This document shows positions 18,565-25,999 of a DNA stretch of 29,835 nt, piece after piece. Source of the DNA: a virus. The notes below the pieces were generated by a model, which was not told where the DNA came from, ran no database searches, and saw nothing but the letters and a program-made list of their open reading frames with translations. Position numbers and translations under genes: made by a program. The DNA lies in IMG/VR virus record IMGVR_UViG_3300037672_001301, positions 1-29,835 of that record; one strand, given 5' to 3'. Numbering within the stretch: position 1 is the stretch's first letter; each line of letters begins with the position of its first letter.

Positions 18565-19362
18565 ATGGCCGACTACACAAGTTATAAAAAAATTAGTGGA
18601 GATCAACTAGATAGTGGAATCTTAGGATCTGCAAAATTTGCTTCATCCCCAACTTCAACATTTGGAGTAAAGTGGATCTATGGAACTGCGTGCCGATGTT
18701 CACCTGGATGTTGCTGCGCTTGGGTTGTTCCTACTGGAGTTAAGAAACTCTGGATCCAGGCTTGGGGTGCTGGTGGTAATGGAAATGGTGCATGTTCATG
18801 TAGTAGATGTCATCACTACAGAGGTGCTGGCGGTGGACTGTATAACAGTGTGATGTTAGATACCGCCGCTGGATGTACATATTCTGTATGTGCAGGTGGT
18901 GTGTATCCATGTCTTTCTAGAGAGTGTGCTGGATGTAACGGATGTACTTCATACGTTAATGGTTATAATTTAAGTAACTTCTGTGCATACGGTGGATCTT
19001 GTGGTCACGCCAACACTAGTTGGTCAACTGCATGTAATGCAGAATGGCACTGCTGTGTGGCTCCTACATCTAATGGTGGTCAGTTTGGTATGGGTAACCT
19101 ACGAGACACTTGGTCTACTGGTGGACATGATACTTACCGTGGTTGGTGTCATTGTTGGGTTCAGATGCAAACACCAACTTCTGCTCCATTCATTGGAACT
19201 GATGTTCATATGTCAAATAGAGAGTGTTGGATCCGTTGTGGTTGCTGGATTGTTCCTTATGGTCATGGTGGTCAGGGCGCACACTCTTCATATTGTGGTT
19301 CAAGTTGCTGCGGACAAGGCGGTACTGGTGGCGGCGGACTCGTCAAAATCACTTACTTCTGA
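18565..19362 (+). CDS. Gly/Cys-rich fibre-tip-like protein, paralog 2 of 3
   Basis: This is a 265-residue protein with 27 Cys by hand count. It has the same plan as its neighbours: a short lead (DYTSYKKISGDQLDSG), then a CRCSPGCCCAWVVPTGV segment and AWGAGGNGNGACSCSRCHHY. YPCLSRECAGCNGC, SYVNGYNLSNFCAYGG and the closing ECWIRCGCWIVPYGHGGQG then SYCGSSCCGQGGTGGGG follow. It is the most diverged copy in the lead and in the middle (residues 150-210), with extra Cys before the CCC cluster. The ribosome binding site AGGGGA is close to the start. It ends two bases into a late-promoter-like motif that precedes paralog 3. The functional inference is as for paralog 1; the variable middle would be the place for receptor specificity. 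Confidence 0.7.
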   Translation: MADYTSYKKISGDQLDSGILGSAKFASSPTSTFGVKWIYGTACRCSPGCCCAWVVPTGVKKLWIQAWGAGGNGNGACSCSRCHHYRGAGGGLYNSVMLDTAAGCTYSVCAGGVYPCLSRECAGCNGCTSYVNGYNLSNFCAYGGSCGHANTSWSTACNAEWHCCVAPTSNGGQFGMGNLRDTWSTGGHDTYRGWCHCWVQMQTPTSAPFIGTDVHMSNRECWIRCGCWIVPYGHGGQGAHSSYCGSSCCGQGGTGGGGLVKITYF

Positions 19363-19368
19363 TAAATA
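19361..19368 (+). promoter_or_regulatory. Possible T4-type late promoter (GATAAATA)
   Basis: GATAAATA starts inside the stop codon of paralog 2 and lies 21 bases before the start of paralog 3, so the third copy may have its own late transcript. Confidence 0.45.
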
Positions 19369-19388
19369 ACTATTAAATAGGACTCCAA

Positions 19389-20186
19389 ATGGCCAATTAC
19401 GCTTCTTATAAACAGATTAGTAACTCCCAAATTGTTAATGGGTCTATTACTAACACTCAGCTAGAGAGTGGAGCATTCTCTAACTGGAATGTTAAGTGGA
19501 TCTATGGGGATCCTGGAACATTGTCATCTGGTTGCTGTTGTCTTTGGACTGTTCCAACTGGAGTCCAAAAAATGTACGTGGAACTCTGGGGCGCTGGAGG
19601 AAATGGACATGGAACATGTTCATGTAACAGATGTTATAACTGGCATGGAGCTCAGGGTGGATACTATAATGCAAAAACTCTTTCCGTAACACCAACAAAT
19701 CAATATACAGTATGTGCTGGTGGTGTTTATCGTTGTTGTTCTAGAGAATGTGTTGGATGTGATGGATGTGTTTCATATATGAATGGAACTGGATTATCTA
19801 ACTTCTGTGCAATGGGTGGCACTAGAGGTTGTGCAACTAACTCTTGGTCCACAACTTGTAGTTCCACTATGGCTAAGTGTTGTATGGAACCTGGTGCTCA
19901 TGGAGGAGACTTTGGAATGGGTAACCATGGTGGTGGTACTAGAAAAGGATACGGTGGTGATGGTATGTACTGTCATTGTTTCTTCAATGAGACTAGATCT
20001 ACAGGAGCTCCATTTTTGGGTACTATGGCAGTGGCTAATACGGTTAGACATTGTTGGGTCCGTTGTGGTTGCTGGAGAGCTCCATATGGACATGGTGGTC
20101 AGGGTGCGATCACATCTTACTGTGAAAGATGTTGCGGACAAGGTGGAACTGGTGGCGGTGGTCTTGTTAAAATTAGTTATATGTAA
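19389..20186 (+). CDS. Gly/Cys-rich fibre-tip-like protein, paralog 3 of 3
   Basis: This is a 265-residue protein with 25 Cys by hand count. It is closer to paralog 1 than to paralog 2: it shares SGCCCLWTVPTGV, ELWGAGGNGHGTCSCNRC, YRCCSREC and SYCERCCGQGGTGG. The central region differs from both (KCCMEPGAHGGDFGMGNHGG and YCHCFFNETRSTGAP). The lead (NYASYKQISNSQIVNGSITN) is again fibre-like. AGGA (19379-19382) is the ribosome binding site. Directly after its stop, a different frame reads a tight Cys cluster and then a terminator follows. The next gene resembles a tail fibre assembly chaperone, an order like gp37-gp38 of T-even phages, which fits a fibre-tip role. Confidence 0.7.
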   Translation: MANYASYKQISNSQIVNGSITNTQLESGAFSNWNVKWIYGDPGTLSSGCCCLWTVPTGVQKMYVELWGAGGNGHGTCSCNRCYNWHGAQGGYYNAKTLSVTPTNQYTVCAGGVYRCCSRECVGCDGCVSYMNGTGLSNFCAMGGTRGCATNSWSTTCSSTMAKCCMEPGAHGGDFGMGNHGGGTRKGYGGDGMYCHCFFNETRSTGAPFLGTMAVANTVRHCWVRCGCWRAPYGHGGQGAITSYCERCCGQGGTGGGGLVKISYM

Positions 20187-20187
20187 T

Positions 20188-20265
20188 TCTGGATGTTGTG
20201 GGGCAGGATGTCCCGATTGTCCATTTAGACCTCGGAAAGGGGTCTTTTTTTATGTTTTATTATAA
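20188..20265 (+). other. Short Cys-cluster reading after paralog 3 (possible tiny gene or frameshift tail)
   Basis: In the +1 frame relative to paralog 3, bases 20188 onward read SGCCGAGCPDCPFRPRKG and stop at 20263-20265. C-C-G-x-G-C-x-x-C-P is a recognisable small-protein Cys motif. No ATG/GTG start with a ribosome binding site is visible directly before it (the codon there is ATA), and the terminator hairpin overlaps its second half, so it may be a remnant. Confidence 0.25.
20227..20251 (+). terminator. Rho-independent terminator
   Basis: A seven-pair stem (AGACCTC 20227-20233 with GGGGTCT 20239-20245, including one T-G pair) has a five-base loop, and the T-run extends to 20251. It closes the Cys-rich triplet and is followed by a new late promoter. 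Confidence 0.8.
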
Positions 20266-20268
20266 ATA
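20261..20268 (+). promoter_or_regulatory. T4-type late promoter (TATAAATA)
   Basis: This is an exact TATAAATA, ten bases after the terminator T-run and 34 bases before the start at 20303. It begins a new late transcript for the assembly-chaperone-like gene. Confidence 0.6.
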
Positions 20269-20302
20269 ACTGGGAAGGATGTTAACCTGAAAAAATCTAA
20301 CC

Positions 20303-21073
20303 ATGGCAACAGAAATTATTTCTCACGATTGGAACATGCCTGTTCCAAACGCTTTTCTAAGAGATCACTCATATTCCGAAGGCAAATCAAGAGCTGTCAC
20401 TTACGATGGTCCTGACAAAATTTGGCTCCAAATTGGTGCCGATGGGACAGAAAAGTACGGTCCGTTAACCGAAGATGACCTTGCTGATGGGAGACCAATC
20501 CCAGCCGATGTAACTCAAATGTTTGAAGTGGATTGCACAGCGTATCCACTAATTTGTCAACTGAGGGGACCAGTCATCGATGAAAAAGAAGAAACACGAG
20601 ACGTTGATGATGACGTTGCTCATCCAGATTGTCCCGATATGACTGCTCAAGGGTACAGACAATTTAAGTATAATCAGCATTTGTTTATCGAAGATCTTTA
20701 TGACGCATCAACTGTAAAAGTTGTTGATGGAGTTCCAACAATACATGCATTTACTGTTCAGGAAAAACTCCTTGGCAGACCAACTGATTTGACCTGGGAT
20801 GAGATTAGATCTCATAGAAATTCAATTCTTGATCAGACTGATGGTCAAATTGCAGATGACATGCCCGAGGACATGAAGAATTCTTGGAAAGCGTATCGTC
20901 AGAAGTTGAGAGATCTGCCAACTGAATTGGAAACTGCTGGTGTTTCACCAAATATAGCATACTACATGTTCCCAGACCAACCATTTTATACTGCACCTCC
21001 ATCTGACCCAGAAGCACCTGCAGATGCAACTGCCGATTGGGCCCCTCCAGAGAGTGGTGTTATTAACGGTTGA
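20303..21073 (+). CDS. Tail (fibre) assembly chaperone-like protein
   Basis: This is a 256-residue protein. Residues about 160-205 (LTWDEIRSHRNSILDQTDGQ, later NSWKAYRQKLRDLP) match the phage tail assembly chaperone pattern R-x-x-L-L-x-x-x-D ... W-x-x-Y-R-x-x-L-R-D-x-P (Phage_tail_APC / Caudo_TAP type). The N-terminal 150 residues are acidic and include YGPLTEDDLADGRPIP, typical of nothing I can name. The C-terminus is Pro/Asp/Ala-rich (PPSDPEAPADATADWAPP), probably disordered. Such proteins help fold or trimerise tail fibres and often sit right after the fibre genes, as here. It has its own late promoter and a hairpin terminator 33 bases after the stop. Confidence 0.7.
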   Translation: MATEIISHDWNMPVPNAFLRDHSYSEGKSRAVTYDGPDKIWLQIGADGTEKYGPLTEDDLADGRPIPADVTQMFEVDCTAYPLICQLRGPVIDEKEETRDVDDDVAHPDCPDMTAQGYRQFKYNQHLFIEDLYDASTVKVVDGVPTIHAFTVQEKLLGRPTDLTWDEIRSHRNSILDQTDGQIADDMPEDMKNSWKAYRQKLRDLPTELETAGVSPNIAYYMFPDQPFYTAPPSDPEAPADATADWAPPESGVING

Positions 21074-21105
21074 GTTTAAGGTAGATATATAATATTATAT
21101 TATAT

Positions 21106-21126
21106 GGGAGCTAAGGCTCCCTTTTT
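21106..21126 (+). terminator. Rho-independent terminator
   Basis: This is a perfect six-pair stem (GGGAGC 21106-21111 with GCTCCC 21116-21121), a four-base loop TAAG and five T (21122-21126). It marks the end of the structural module. It also overlaps the longest possible reading frame of the next gene, which argues for a start further downstream. Confidence 0.85.
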
Positions 21127-21139
21127 AATGAGAAGAAAT

Positions 21140-21772
21140 ATGTTTGAACTAAATGAATCTCGTAAGACGACAGTAAAAAAAATATATGATCATTCTAAAA
21201 ATGAACTAGGATATGTATGGAGATATGTAATTACTGTAGATGATTTCTATAAAGATCCTGATAAAGTGCGAGAAATTGCTCTTAATGGTACTCGCAAGAC
21301 AGATAAGAAATATACGGGAAATCTTATAGGATCAAGAGTTGTTGAAAATATAGAAGGATTTGATGAGAATTTAAAATCAGTTTTTGAAAAAGCATGTCAA
21401 TTTGATTTTTGGAATCCAGAGTACGATGATACTTTTTGGAGAGATACTAAATTTATGGTAAATATCACTAATGGGGATGATATTGAAAATAGATTTAATG
21501 AGAAAAAACATACCTATACATTCCATAAAGATTCAACCAATTATAAGTGGGCTGCAGTAATTTATCTCAATAAAGATGAAGAATGTGATGGGGGAACTAA
21601 CTTTTATGCTTGGATGCCAGAAGATCCATCAGCCGTACCAAGATTGGAATATGAATCTGAAATGAAATACAATAGGATGGTATTATATGAATGTGGTCAC
21701 ATGCATGGAGCAGTTCTTAAAAGAGGTATGTTTACTGAGTTTCCAAGACTTGTGCAAGTATTATTCATGTAA
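21140..21772 (+). CDS. DUF6445-type 2-oxoglutarate/Fe(II) oxygenase-like protein
   Basis: This is a 210-residue protein. The frame is open from an ATG at 21104, but that start lies in the terminator hairpin, so ATG 21140 (or 21128) is preferred. VWRYVITVDDFYKDPDKVRE near residues 26-45 is the usual opening of DUF6445 proteins. H129-x-D131 (TFHKDSTN) before WAAVIYLN and GGTNFYAW, a distal His in the GHMHG segment (187/189), and R203 fit the H-x-D...H iron site and the 2-oxoglutarate Arg of the dioxygenase fold. The substrate is unknown; in this context a sugar or a virion protein side chain is possible. A homologous partial gene lies at the right end of the window, on the other strand. It opens the sugar cassette. 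Confidence 0.65.
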   Translation: MFELNESRKTTVKKIYDHSKNELGYVWRYVITVDDFYKDPDKVREIALNGTRKTDKKYTGNLIGSRVVENIEGFDENLKSVFEKACQFDFWNPEYDDTFWRDTKFMVNITNGDDIENRFNEKKHTYTFHKDSTNYKWAAVIYLNKDEECDGGTNFYAWMPEDPSAVPRLEYESEMKYNRMVLYECGHMHGAVLKRGMFTEFPRLVQVLFM

Positions 21773-21781
21773 TTTTGGTAG

Positions 21782-21789
21782 ACTAAATA
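21782..21789 (+). promoter_or_regulatory. Weak late-promoter-like motif (ACTAAATA)
   Basis: ACTAAATA differs from TATAAATA at its first two bases and lies in the 62-base gap before 21835, one of the few noncoding gaps in the cassette. It is the last such motif I found; none occurs in the remaining 8 kb. Confidence 0.25.
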
Positions 21790-21834
21790 CATCAGAATAG
21801 ATCATTCTTTATCATACTGTTTGGAGTTTTTTAT

Positions 21835-23010
21835 ATGAGATCCAAAGCATTTTTTGTCAATGGAGGAGCCGGTAGAGTGCTTTGCTCCATTCCTGCATTT
21901 GAAAAATATGCAGAAACCCATGATGATTTTATCATCGTTGCTGAAGGAGGAACAGACTTTTTTAAAGGTCATGCAACTCTAGATGGCAAAGTCTATGACA
22001 TGTGGCACAAAAATTTGTTCCATGAACATTTGAAGCATAGAGACTGTGTTTCACCAGAACCATATAGAATGTGGCATTACTACAATCAAAAATGTAGTTT
22101 GGCACAAGCTTTTGATATGGAAATCAACGGTCTAGATGAACCGAGAGAACTTCCCAAACCAACTCTCAATCTCACTAAGATGGAGGTTATTGCTGGTTAC
22201 AATATGATTCAAGAAGTTAAAGCAGTAACTGGTAAAGATAAGGTAGTAGTAATCCAACCTTTTGGTAGAGGAGTTCAGACTGTTGGCGAGTTTATTGCAG
22301 ACGCTTCTTCAAGAAGTATGTCTCTAGTAAACACTGTAGATATTATTAATGATCTCAAAAAAGATTATGGTGTTATTGTCATGGCTGAACTTCAGTTTCC
22401 TGTAGAAGAAAATGAAGACAAGTCAAAATATAAAATTGCAAGACCTCAGATTGATGACATTAGGGTATGGGCTTCTGTCATAGACGTTGCTGATCATTTT
22501 ATAGGTGTAGATAGTATCGGTCAACATATTTGTAAGTCTCTTGACAAAAAAGCAACTGTAGTTATTGGATCTACTTATCCAGTTAATATTTCTTATCCAG
22601 AGGATAGTAACTTTGATCTAATTGATATTGGTTTAGACAGAAGGAAATATTCCCCAATTAGATTGACTATGGATGAAACTATTGATCGTTATAATGATCA
22701 ATCCATGGAAATGTCTGCGGAACAAGTCAAATCTATTTTACGTTCTGCTAGAAAACATTTAGGCAAACCCACTTCGTTTAAAGGAACTTATACGCCTCCA
22801 CAAAGTACGGATTGTCCTACCTGTCCACCTGGAACTTCATCAACTCCTGCAGTTGCACCAGGAAGTACTGCAATGTTGCCAGGAAGTAGTACATTGATGC
22901 CACAACCTCAGTGGAATCAGCCACCTGCAAATATTGCAGAAAAACCCAAAAAACCAAAAGTAGGTTTCAAAAACGAAGTAAAGAATCTACTGAAAACTGA
23001 TATTAATTGA
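21835..23010 (+). CDS. GT9-like (heptosyltransferase-type) glycosyltransferase with Pro-rich tail
   Basis: This is a 391-residue protein; GGAG at 21823-21826 sets the start. VNGGAGRVLCSIPAFEKY near the N-terminus resembles the G-x-G-D-x-L-x-x-x-P opening of family 9 glycosyltransferases. Near residue 223 GVDSIGQHICKSLDKKATVV and GSTYPVN match the donor-site segment (D-S-x-x-x-H-x-A-x-A-L-x-K-P ... G-x-T-x-P). Family 9 contains the ADP-heptose:LPS heptosyltransferases, which fits the heptose genes downstream. Residues ~315-391 are unusual: a Pro/Ser/Thr linker with CPTCPPG, then a basic end (KPKKPKVGFKNEVKN). A GT-B fold is inferred. The acceptor is unknown: host LPS, a virion glycan or another phage-made sugar. 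Confidence 0.6.
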   Translation: MRSKAFFVNGGAGRVLCSIPAFEKYAETHDDFIIVAEGGTDFFKGHATLDGKVYDMWHKNLFHEHLKHRDCVSPEPYRMWHYYNQKCSLAQAFDMEINGLDEPRELPKPTLNLTKMEVIAGYNMIQEVKAVTGKDKVVVIQPFGRGVQTVGEFIADASSRSMSLVNTVDIINDLKKDYGVIVMAELQFPVEENEDKSKYKIARPQIDDIRVWASVIDVADHFIGVDSIGQHICKSLDKKATVVIGSTYPVNISYPEDSNFDLIDIGLDRRKYSPIRLTMDETIDRYNDQSMEMSAEQVKSILRSARKHLGKPTSFKGTYTPPQSTDCPTCPPGTSSTPAVAPGSTAMLPGSSTLMPQPQWNQPPANIAEKPKKPKVGFKNEVKNLLKTDIN

Positions 23011-23019
23011 GGTATTTAA

Positions 23020-24816
23020 ATGTCACAATGGATTGCGGCTATTGCCCGAGGTCATAACTCAGGGCTCTGTCTTCTCAAAGATGGTGAAATTGTATTATCA
23101 ATAGAAGAAGAACGACTTTCTAGGAACAAGTATGATGGAGGTCCATATGCGTGTATGACTAGAATTTTGGACTTCACAGATACTCTTGATTATCTCGTTA
23201 TCGCACATACTCAACCACTGAGTGAGGCTGGTCAATGTGATTTCAGTGGAGATCCCATTTATGTTGCATTGGCAAGAAAGTTGGGACTAATCGATAGGAA
23301 AGCAAATCCACATCAACACCCACAAGTTATTGATTTGAGTGCAACTCACCATAAACTTCACGCAGCATGTGCCTTCTATAGGTCTGGATTTAGTCGTGCT
23401 GCAGCCGTTGTTGTTGATGGTGCAGGTACTTTTATTCCCATGAATATTAATGGGGAAAATGAAATGACTTGGGAATTGGAAACTCTATTTAATTGTGAGT
23501 ATCCATCAGAATTTAAGACAATATATAAACATCAAGGCGGAAGAGGTCCATGGACATCTGTTCGATTTGAGGAGTTTAGTAGTAAAAGGGAAGGTGAGGA
23601 AGGAACTCATGAAATGATTCTTGATGATACTGCTGGTATTACTAAGGCATATGAAGCTGTAACACAGTATTGTGGGTGGTCTCCTATTGAAGCTGGTAAA
23701 ACTATGGGTCTATTCCCCTATGGAAACCCCAATGATGATATTCCCGATGTGTATACCGATTATAATGGTGCCTCTGAGTGGAAGACATCCAATAGAGACC
23801 TCATTACACCAACGTATCCTAACGGTGCCCTAGTCAATCAGGGGCGGTTTAAATACCTTAAGACTGACTATGACTATGAAGGTGATATGACCCTCCTACA
23901 GAACCGTAGAGACATGGCATACGCTATTCAAGTAGAGTCTCAACAGATGGTTCTGGATCTCATTCGCAAAGTTGTAGGTATGACTGGTCAAACTAATGTA
24001 GTATTGACTGGTGGATATGCACTAAATTGTGTTGCTAACTATTGGTATCTTGAACAACTAAAAGATGAAGGTATTAATCTATTTGTAGAACCTGTAAGTA
24101 ATGATGCTGGTACTGCAATTGGAGCTGCACTTCTCCAATACCATAGAGTAACTAAAGATGCACAAGTCCGTGAACCACTAAAAGATCTTTATACTGGATT
24201 TGAATACATGTATTCGACTGATCAAATTGTAGATACTGCAGATAAGTATAACTCCACAAGAGTTTTTGAATCTACAAACAAAGATGTAATTGATTTAATT
24301 ACCAATAAAAATATTGTTGCTATCTTCCAAGGTAGATCCGAGGCTGGTCCCAGAGCACTAGGTAACAGGTCCATTCTTTATGATCCTCGTGATCCAGATG
24401 GAAAGGATTTTGTCAATAAAGTAAAAAATCGTGAATACTTCCGACCTTTTGCGGGATCAATCCTTAAAGAACATGTTCATGAGTGGTTTGATCTTCGTGG
24501 CATGGACGAAACCCCGTTCATGATGTATGCTGTTAAATGTCAGGATGGGATTGAAGAAAAAATTCCTGCAATTATTCATGTTGATGGTACTTGTAGGATT
24601 CAAACAGTCACTGAAGATCAAAATAAAAATTATTATGATTTGATTAAAGAATTTTATGAAGCTACTGGTTGCCCTATTGTCTTCAACACTTCTTTTAATT
24701 TGGGGGGCGAGCCTCTCGTTGAAACACTTGATGATGCTTGCAGAACCCTTTCTGAATCTGATATTGAATATCTCTACTTACCCGAACATGGGTTGATGAT
24801 TGAGGCTAAAAATTAA
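23020..24816 (+). CDS. NodU/CmcH-family carbamoyltransferase, full length
   Basis: This 598-residue protein has both domains of the family. The N-terminal Kae1-like (ASKHA) half has GHNSGLCLLKDG near residue 11, EEERLSR at 30-36, the metal-site segment THHKLHAACAFYRSGF at ~109, VVVDGAG at ~130 and VLTGGYALNCVANYWYL at ~328. The C-terminal YrdC-like half has GRSEAGPRALGNRSIL near 438 and NTSFNLGGEPLV near 556. Relatives (NodU, TobZ, CmcH) carbamoylate hydroxyls of sugars, using carbamoyl phosphate and ATP through a carbamoyl-adenylate. GAGG before the ATG is the ribosome binding site. The stop overlaps the next start (TAATG). A decorating step on the sugar made by this cassette is the likely role. 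Confidence 0.9.
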   Translation: MSQWIAAIARGHNSGLCLLKDGEIVLSIEEERLSRNKYDGGPYACMTRILDFTDTLDYLVIAHTQPLSEAGQCDFSGDPIYVALARKLGLIDRKANPHQHPQVIDLSATHHKLHAACAFYRSGFSRAAAVVVDGAGTFIPMNINGENEMTWELETLFNCEYPSEFKTIYKHQGGRGPWTSVRFEEFSSKREGEEGTHEMILDDTAGITKAYEAVTQYCGWSPIEAGKTMGLFPYGNPNDDIPDVYTDYNGASEWKTSNRDLITPTYPNGALVNQGRFKYLKTDYDYEGDMTLLQNRRDMAYAIQVESQQMVLDLIRKVVGMTGQTNVVLTGGYALNCVANYWYLEQLKDEGINLFVEPVSNDAGTAIGAALLQYHRVTKDAQVREPLKDLYTGFEYMYSTDQIVDTADKYNSTRVFESTNKDVIDLITNKNIVAIFQGRSEAGPRALGNRSILYDPRDPDGKDFVNKVKNREYFRPFAGSILKEHVHEWFDLRGMDETPFMMYAVKCQDGIEEKIPAIIHVDGTCRIQTVTEDQNKNYYDLIKEFYEATGCPIVFNTSFNLGGEPLVETLDDACRTLSESDIEYLYLPEHGLMIEAKN

Positions 24817-25223
24817 TGAAGACTGTATTTGTAAATGGCACGTTTGATATTTTACATCCTGGACATATAGAACTATTCCGAGTAGCGAGATCTCTGGGTG
24901 ATCGTGTCATTGTCGCTACAGATAGTGATGTGAAGATCAAAAAAGATAAAGGTCAAACTAAACCCATAAATGATCTTTGTTATAGAATATCAATGCTCGA
25001 ATCAATCAAGTATATTGATGCTGTCCACTATTTCAACGATCGAAAGGGATTGGAAGATCTTATCCGAGTTTATAAACCAGATATTCTCCTCTTAGGAAAT
25101 GACTGGGAAAATGGTGATGTTGTTGGAAAAGATATTGTCAAAGACGTTAGATTCTTGCCAAGAGTTGGAGATTATTCTTCAAGCTCAATTATTAAAAAAA
25201 TTCTAATTAATAACTTGGACTGA
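24816..25223 (+). CDS. RfaE2-type (HldE C-terminal-domain-like) heptose nucleotidyltransferase
   Basis: This is a 135-residue stand-alone cytidylyltransferase-fold protein. The nucleotide-binding signature is NGTFDILHPGH with H14-x-G-H17. KDKGQTKPINDLCYRISML matches the K-G-x-x-R-P-x-x-x-x-x-x-R segment of the ADP-transferase half of HldE, and YSSSSIIKKI corresponds to its C-S-T-T-x-I-I-x-K-I end. The known reaction joins ATP and heptose-1-phosphate to give ADP-heptose. Related glycerol-3-phosphate and phosphoethanolamine transferases share the fold, but the following RfaE1-type kinase and the HldD-type epimerase make the heptose assignment much the best. It is coupled on both sides by one-base overlaps. 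Confidence 0.8.
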   Translation: MKTVFVNGTFDILHPGHIELFRVARSLGDRVIVATDSDVKIKKDKGQTKPINDLCYRISMLESIKYIDAVHYFNDRKGLEDLIRVYKPDILLLGNDWENGDVVGKDIVKDVRFLPRVGDYSSSSIIKKILINNLD

Positions 25224-25999
25224 TGGAATGTAATATATTAGTTATTGGGGACTCATGTGATGATGAATACATCTATGGAGATTGTTCTAGGTTAAACCCA
25301 GAAGGACCTATTCCTGTTCTAGACAAGACATGTACAGAAATAACACCTGGAATGGCATCAAATGTCAATGCTAATTTAAAATCTTTTGGTATCAGAACAA
25401 ATCTGATTACCCAGAAAGAAAAAATTAAAAAAACACGATTTGTTGATAAGAAAAGTAATTATCAATTACTCAGAGTTGATACTACTCCTGAGGTAACTCC
25501 ACTAAGTGCTTCTCAAATAAAAATGGCATTTATGCATAGTCAATATGATGCACTAGTAATATCAGACTATAATAAAGGTTTTCTTACGGATGAATCATTA
25601 CGTATTATCTGCACATATTTTAAAGGACCAATTTTTATTGACACAAAGAAAACTAGATTATTTCAACAATCTAATGTTTTCTTCAAGATAAACAAAAAAG
25701 AATATGATTTACTTGATCGTGAATTTATGCCTCATGATACTAATTTAATTGTAACTTTAGGATCAAATGGATGTAAGTGGAGTGGTATTCATTTCCTACC
25801 AAGAAAAGTTAATGTATTTGATGTATGTGGTGCTGGTGATACCTTTCTTTCTGCCTTAGTGGTTGAGTTTATTCGCACAAAAAATATGCAGAAGTCTATT
25901 GATTTTGCAAATAAAGCAGCTTCTATTTCCGTAGAAAACTCGGGAACATATAAACTAACTAAAAATGACATTGTAAGAATTTATAATGAACGAGTTTAA
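25223..25999 (+). CDS. RfaE1-type (HldE N-terminal-domain-like) heptose-7-phosphate kinase, PfkB family
   Basis: This is a 258-residue protein. VIGDSCDDEYIYGDCSRLNP followed by EGPIPVLD copies the opening of HldE/RfaE1 (G-D-x-x-x-D-x-Y-x-x-G-x-x-x-R-x-x-P-E-x-P-V-P). PGMASNVNANLKSFG is the altered P-G-G-A-A-N-V-A segment, QLLRVD the substrate-side strand and SDYNKGFL the S-D-Y-x-K-G-x-L motif. FDVCGAGDTF carries the PfkB signature with catalytic Asp206. It is shorter than typical RfaE1 domains (about 315 residues). In the known pathway the kinase turns D-glycero-D-manno-heptose 7-phosphate into the 1,7-bisphosphate. It overlaps the transferase by one base (TGATG) and the next gene by 14. Confidence 0.8.
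   Translation: MECNILVIGDSCDDEYIYGDCSRLNPEGPIPVLDKTCTEITPGMASNVNANLKSFGIRTNLITQKEKIKKTRFVDKKSNYQLLRVDTTPEVTPLSASQIKMAFMHSQYDALVISDYNKGFLTDESLRIICTYFKGPIFIDTKKTRLFQQSNVFFKINKKEYDLLDREFMPHDTNLIVTLGSNGCKWSGIHFLPRKVNVFDVCGAGDTFLSALVVEFIRTKNMQKSIDFANKAASISVENSGTYKLTKNDIVRIYNERV

Larger units (their letters stand above)
17907..19564 (+). repeat. 38-bp identical segment shared by paralogs 1 and 3
   Basis: Bases 17907-17944 and 19527-19564 are identical over 38 bases (begin TCTGGTTGCTGTTG, end CCAACTGGAGT), coding for SGCCCLWTVPTG. The surrounding DNA is clearly more diverged, which points to selection on the protein plus recent exchange between copies. Confidence 0.8.

Noticed and set aside
19783-20265. 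A 160-codon + strand frame overlapping the third Cys-rich gene
   Set aside because: Most of it is a Val/Leu/Met-rich shadow; only its final Cys-cluster end deserves note and is reported separately.
21081-21105. AT-rich stretch with a TATAAT that could be a sigma-70 -10 box
   Set aside because: No acceptable -35 element at the right distance, and a terminator follows within 13 bases, so transcription from it would not reach a gene.
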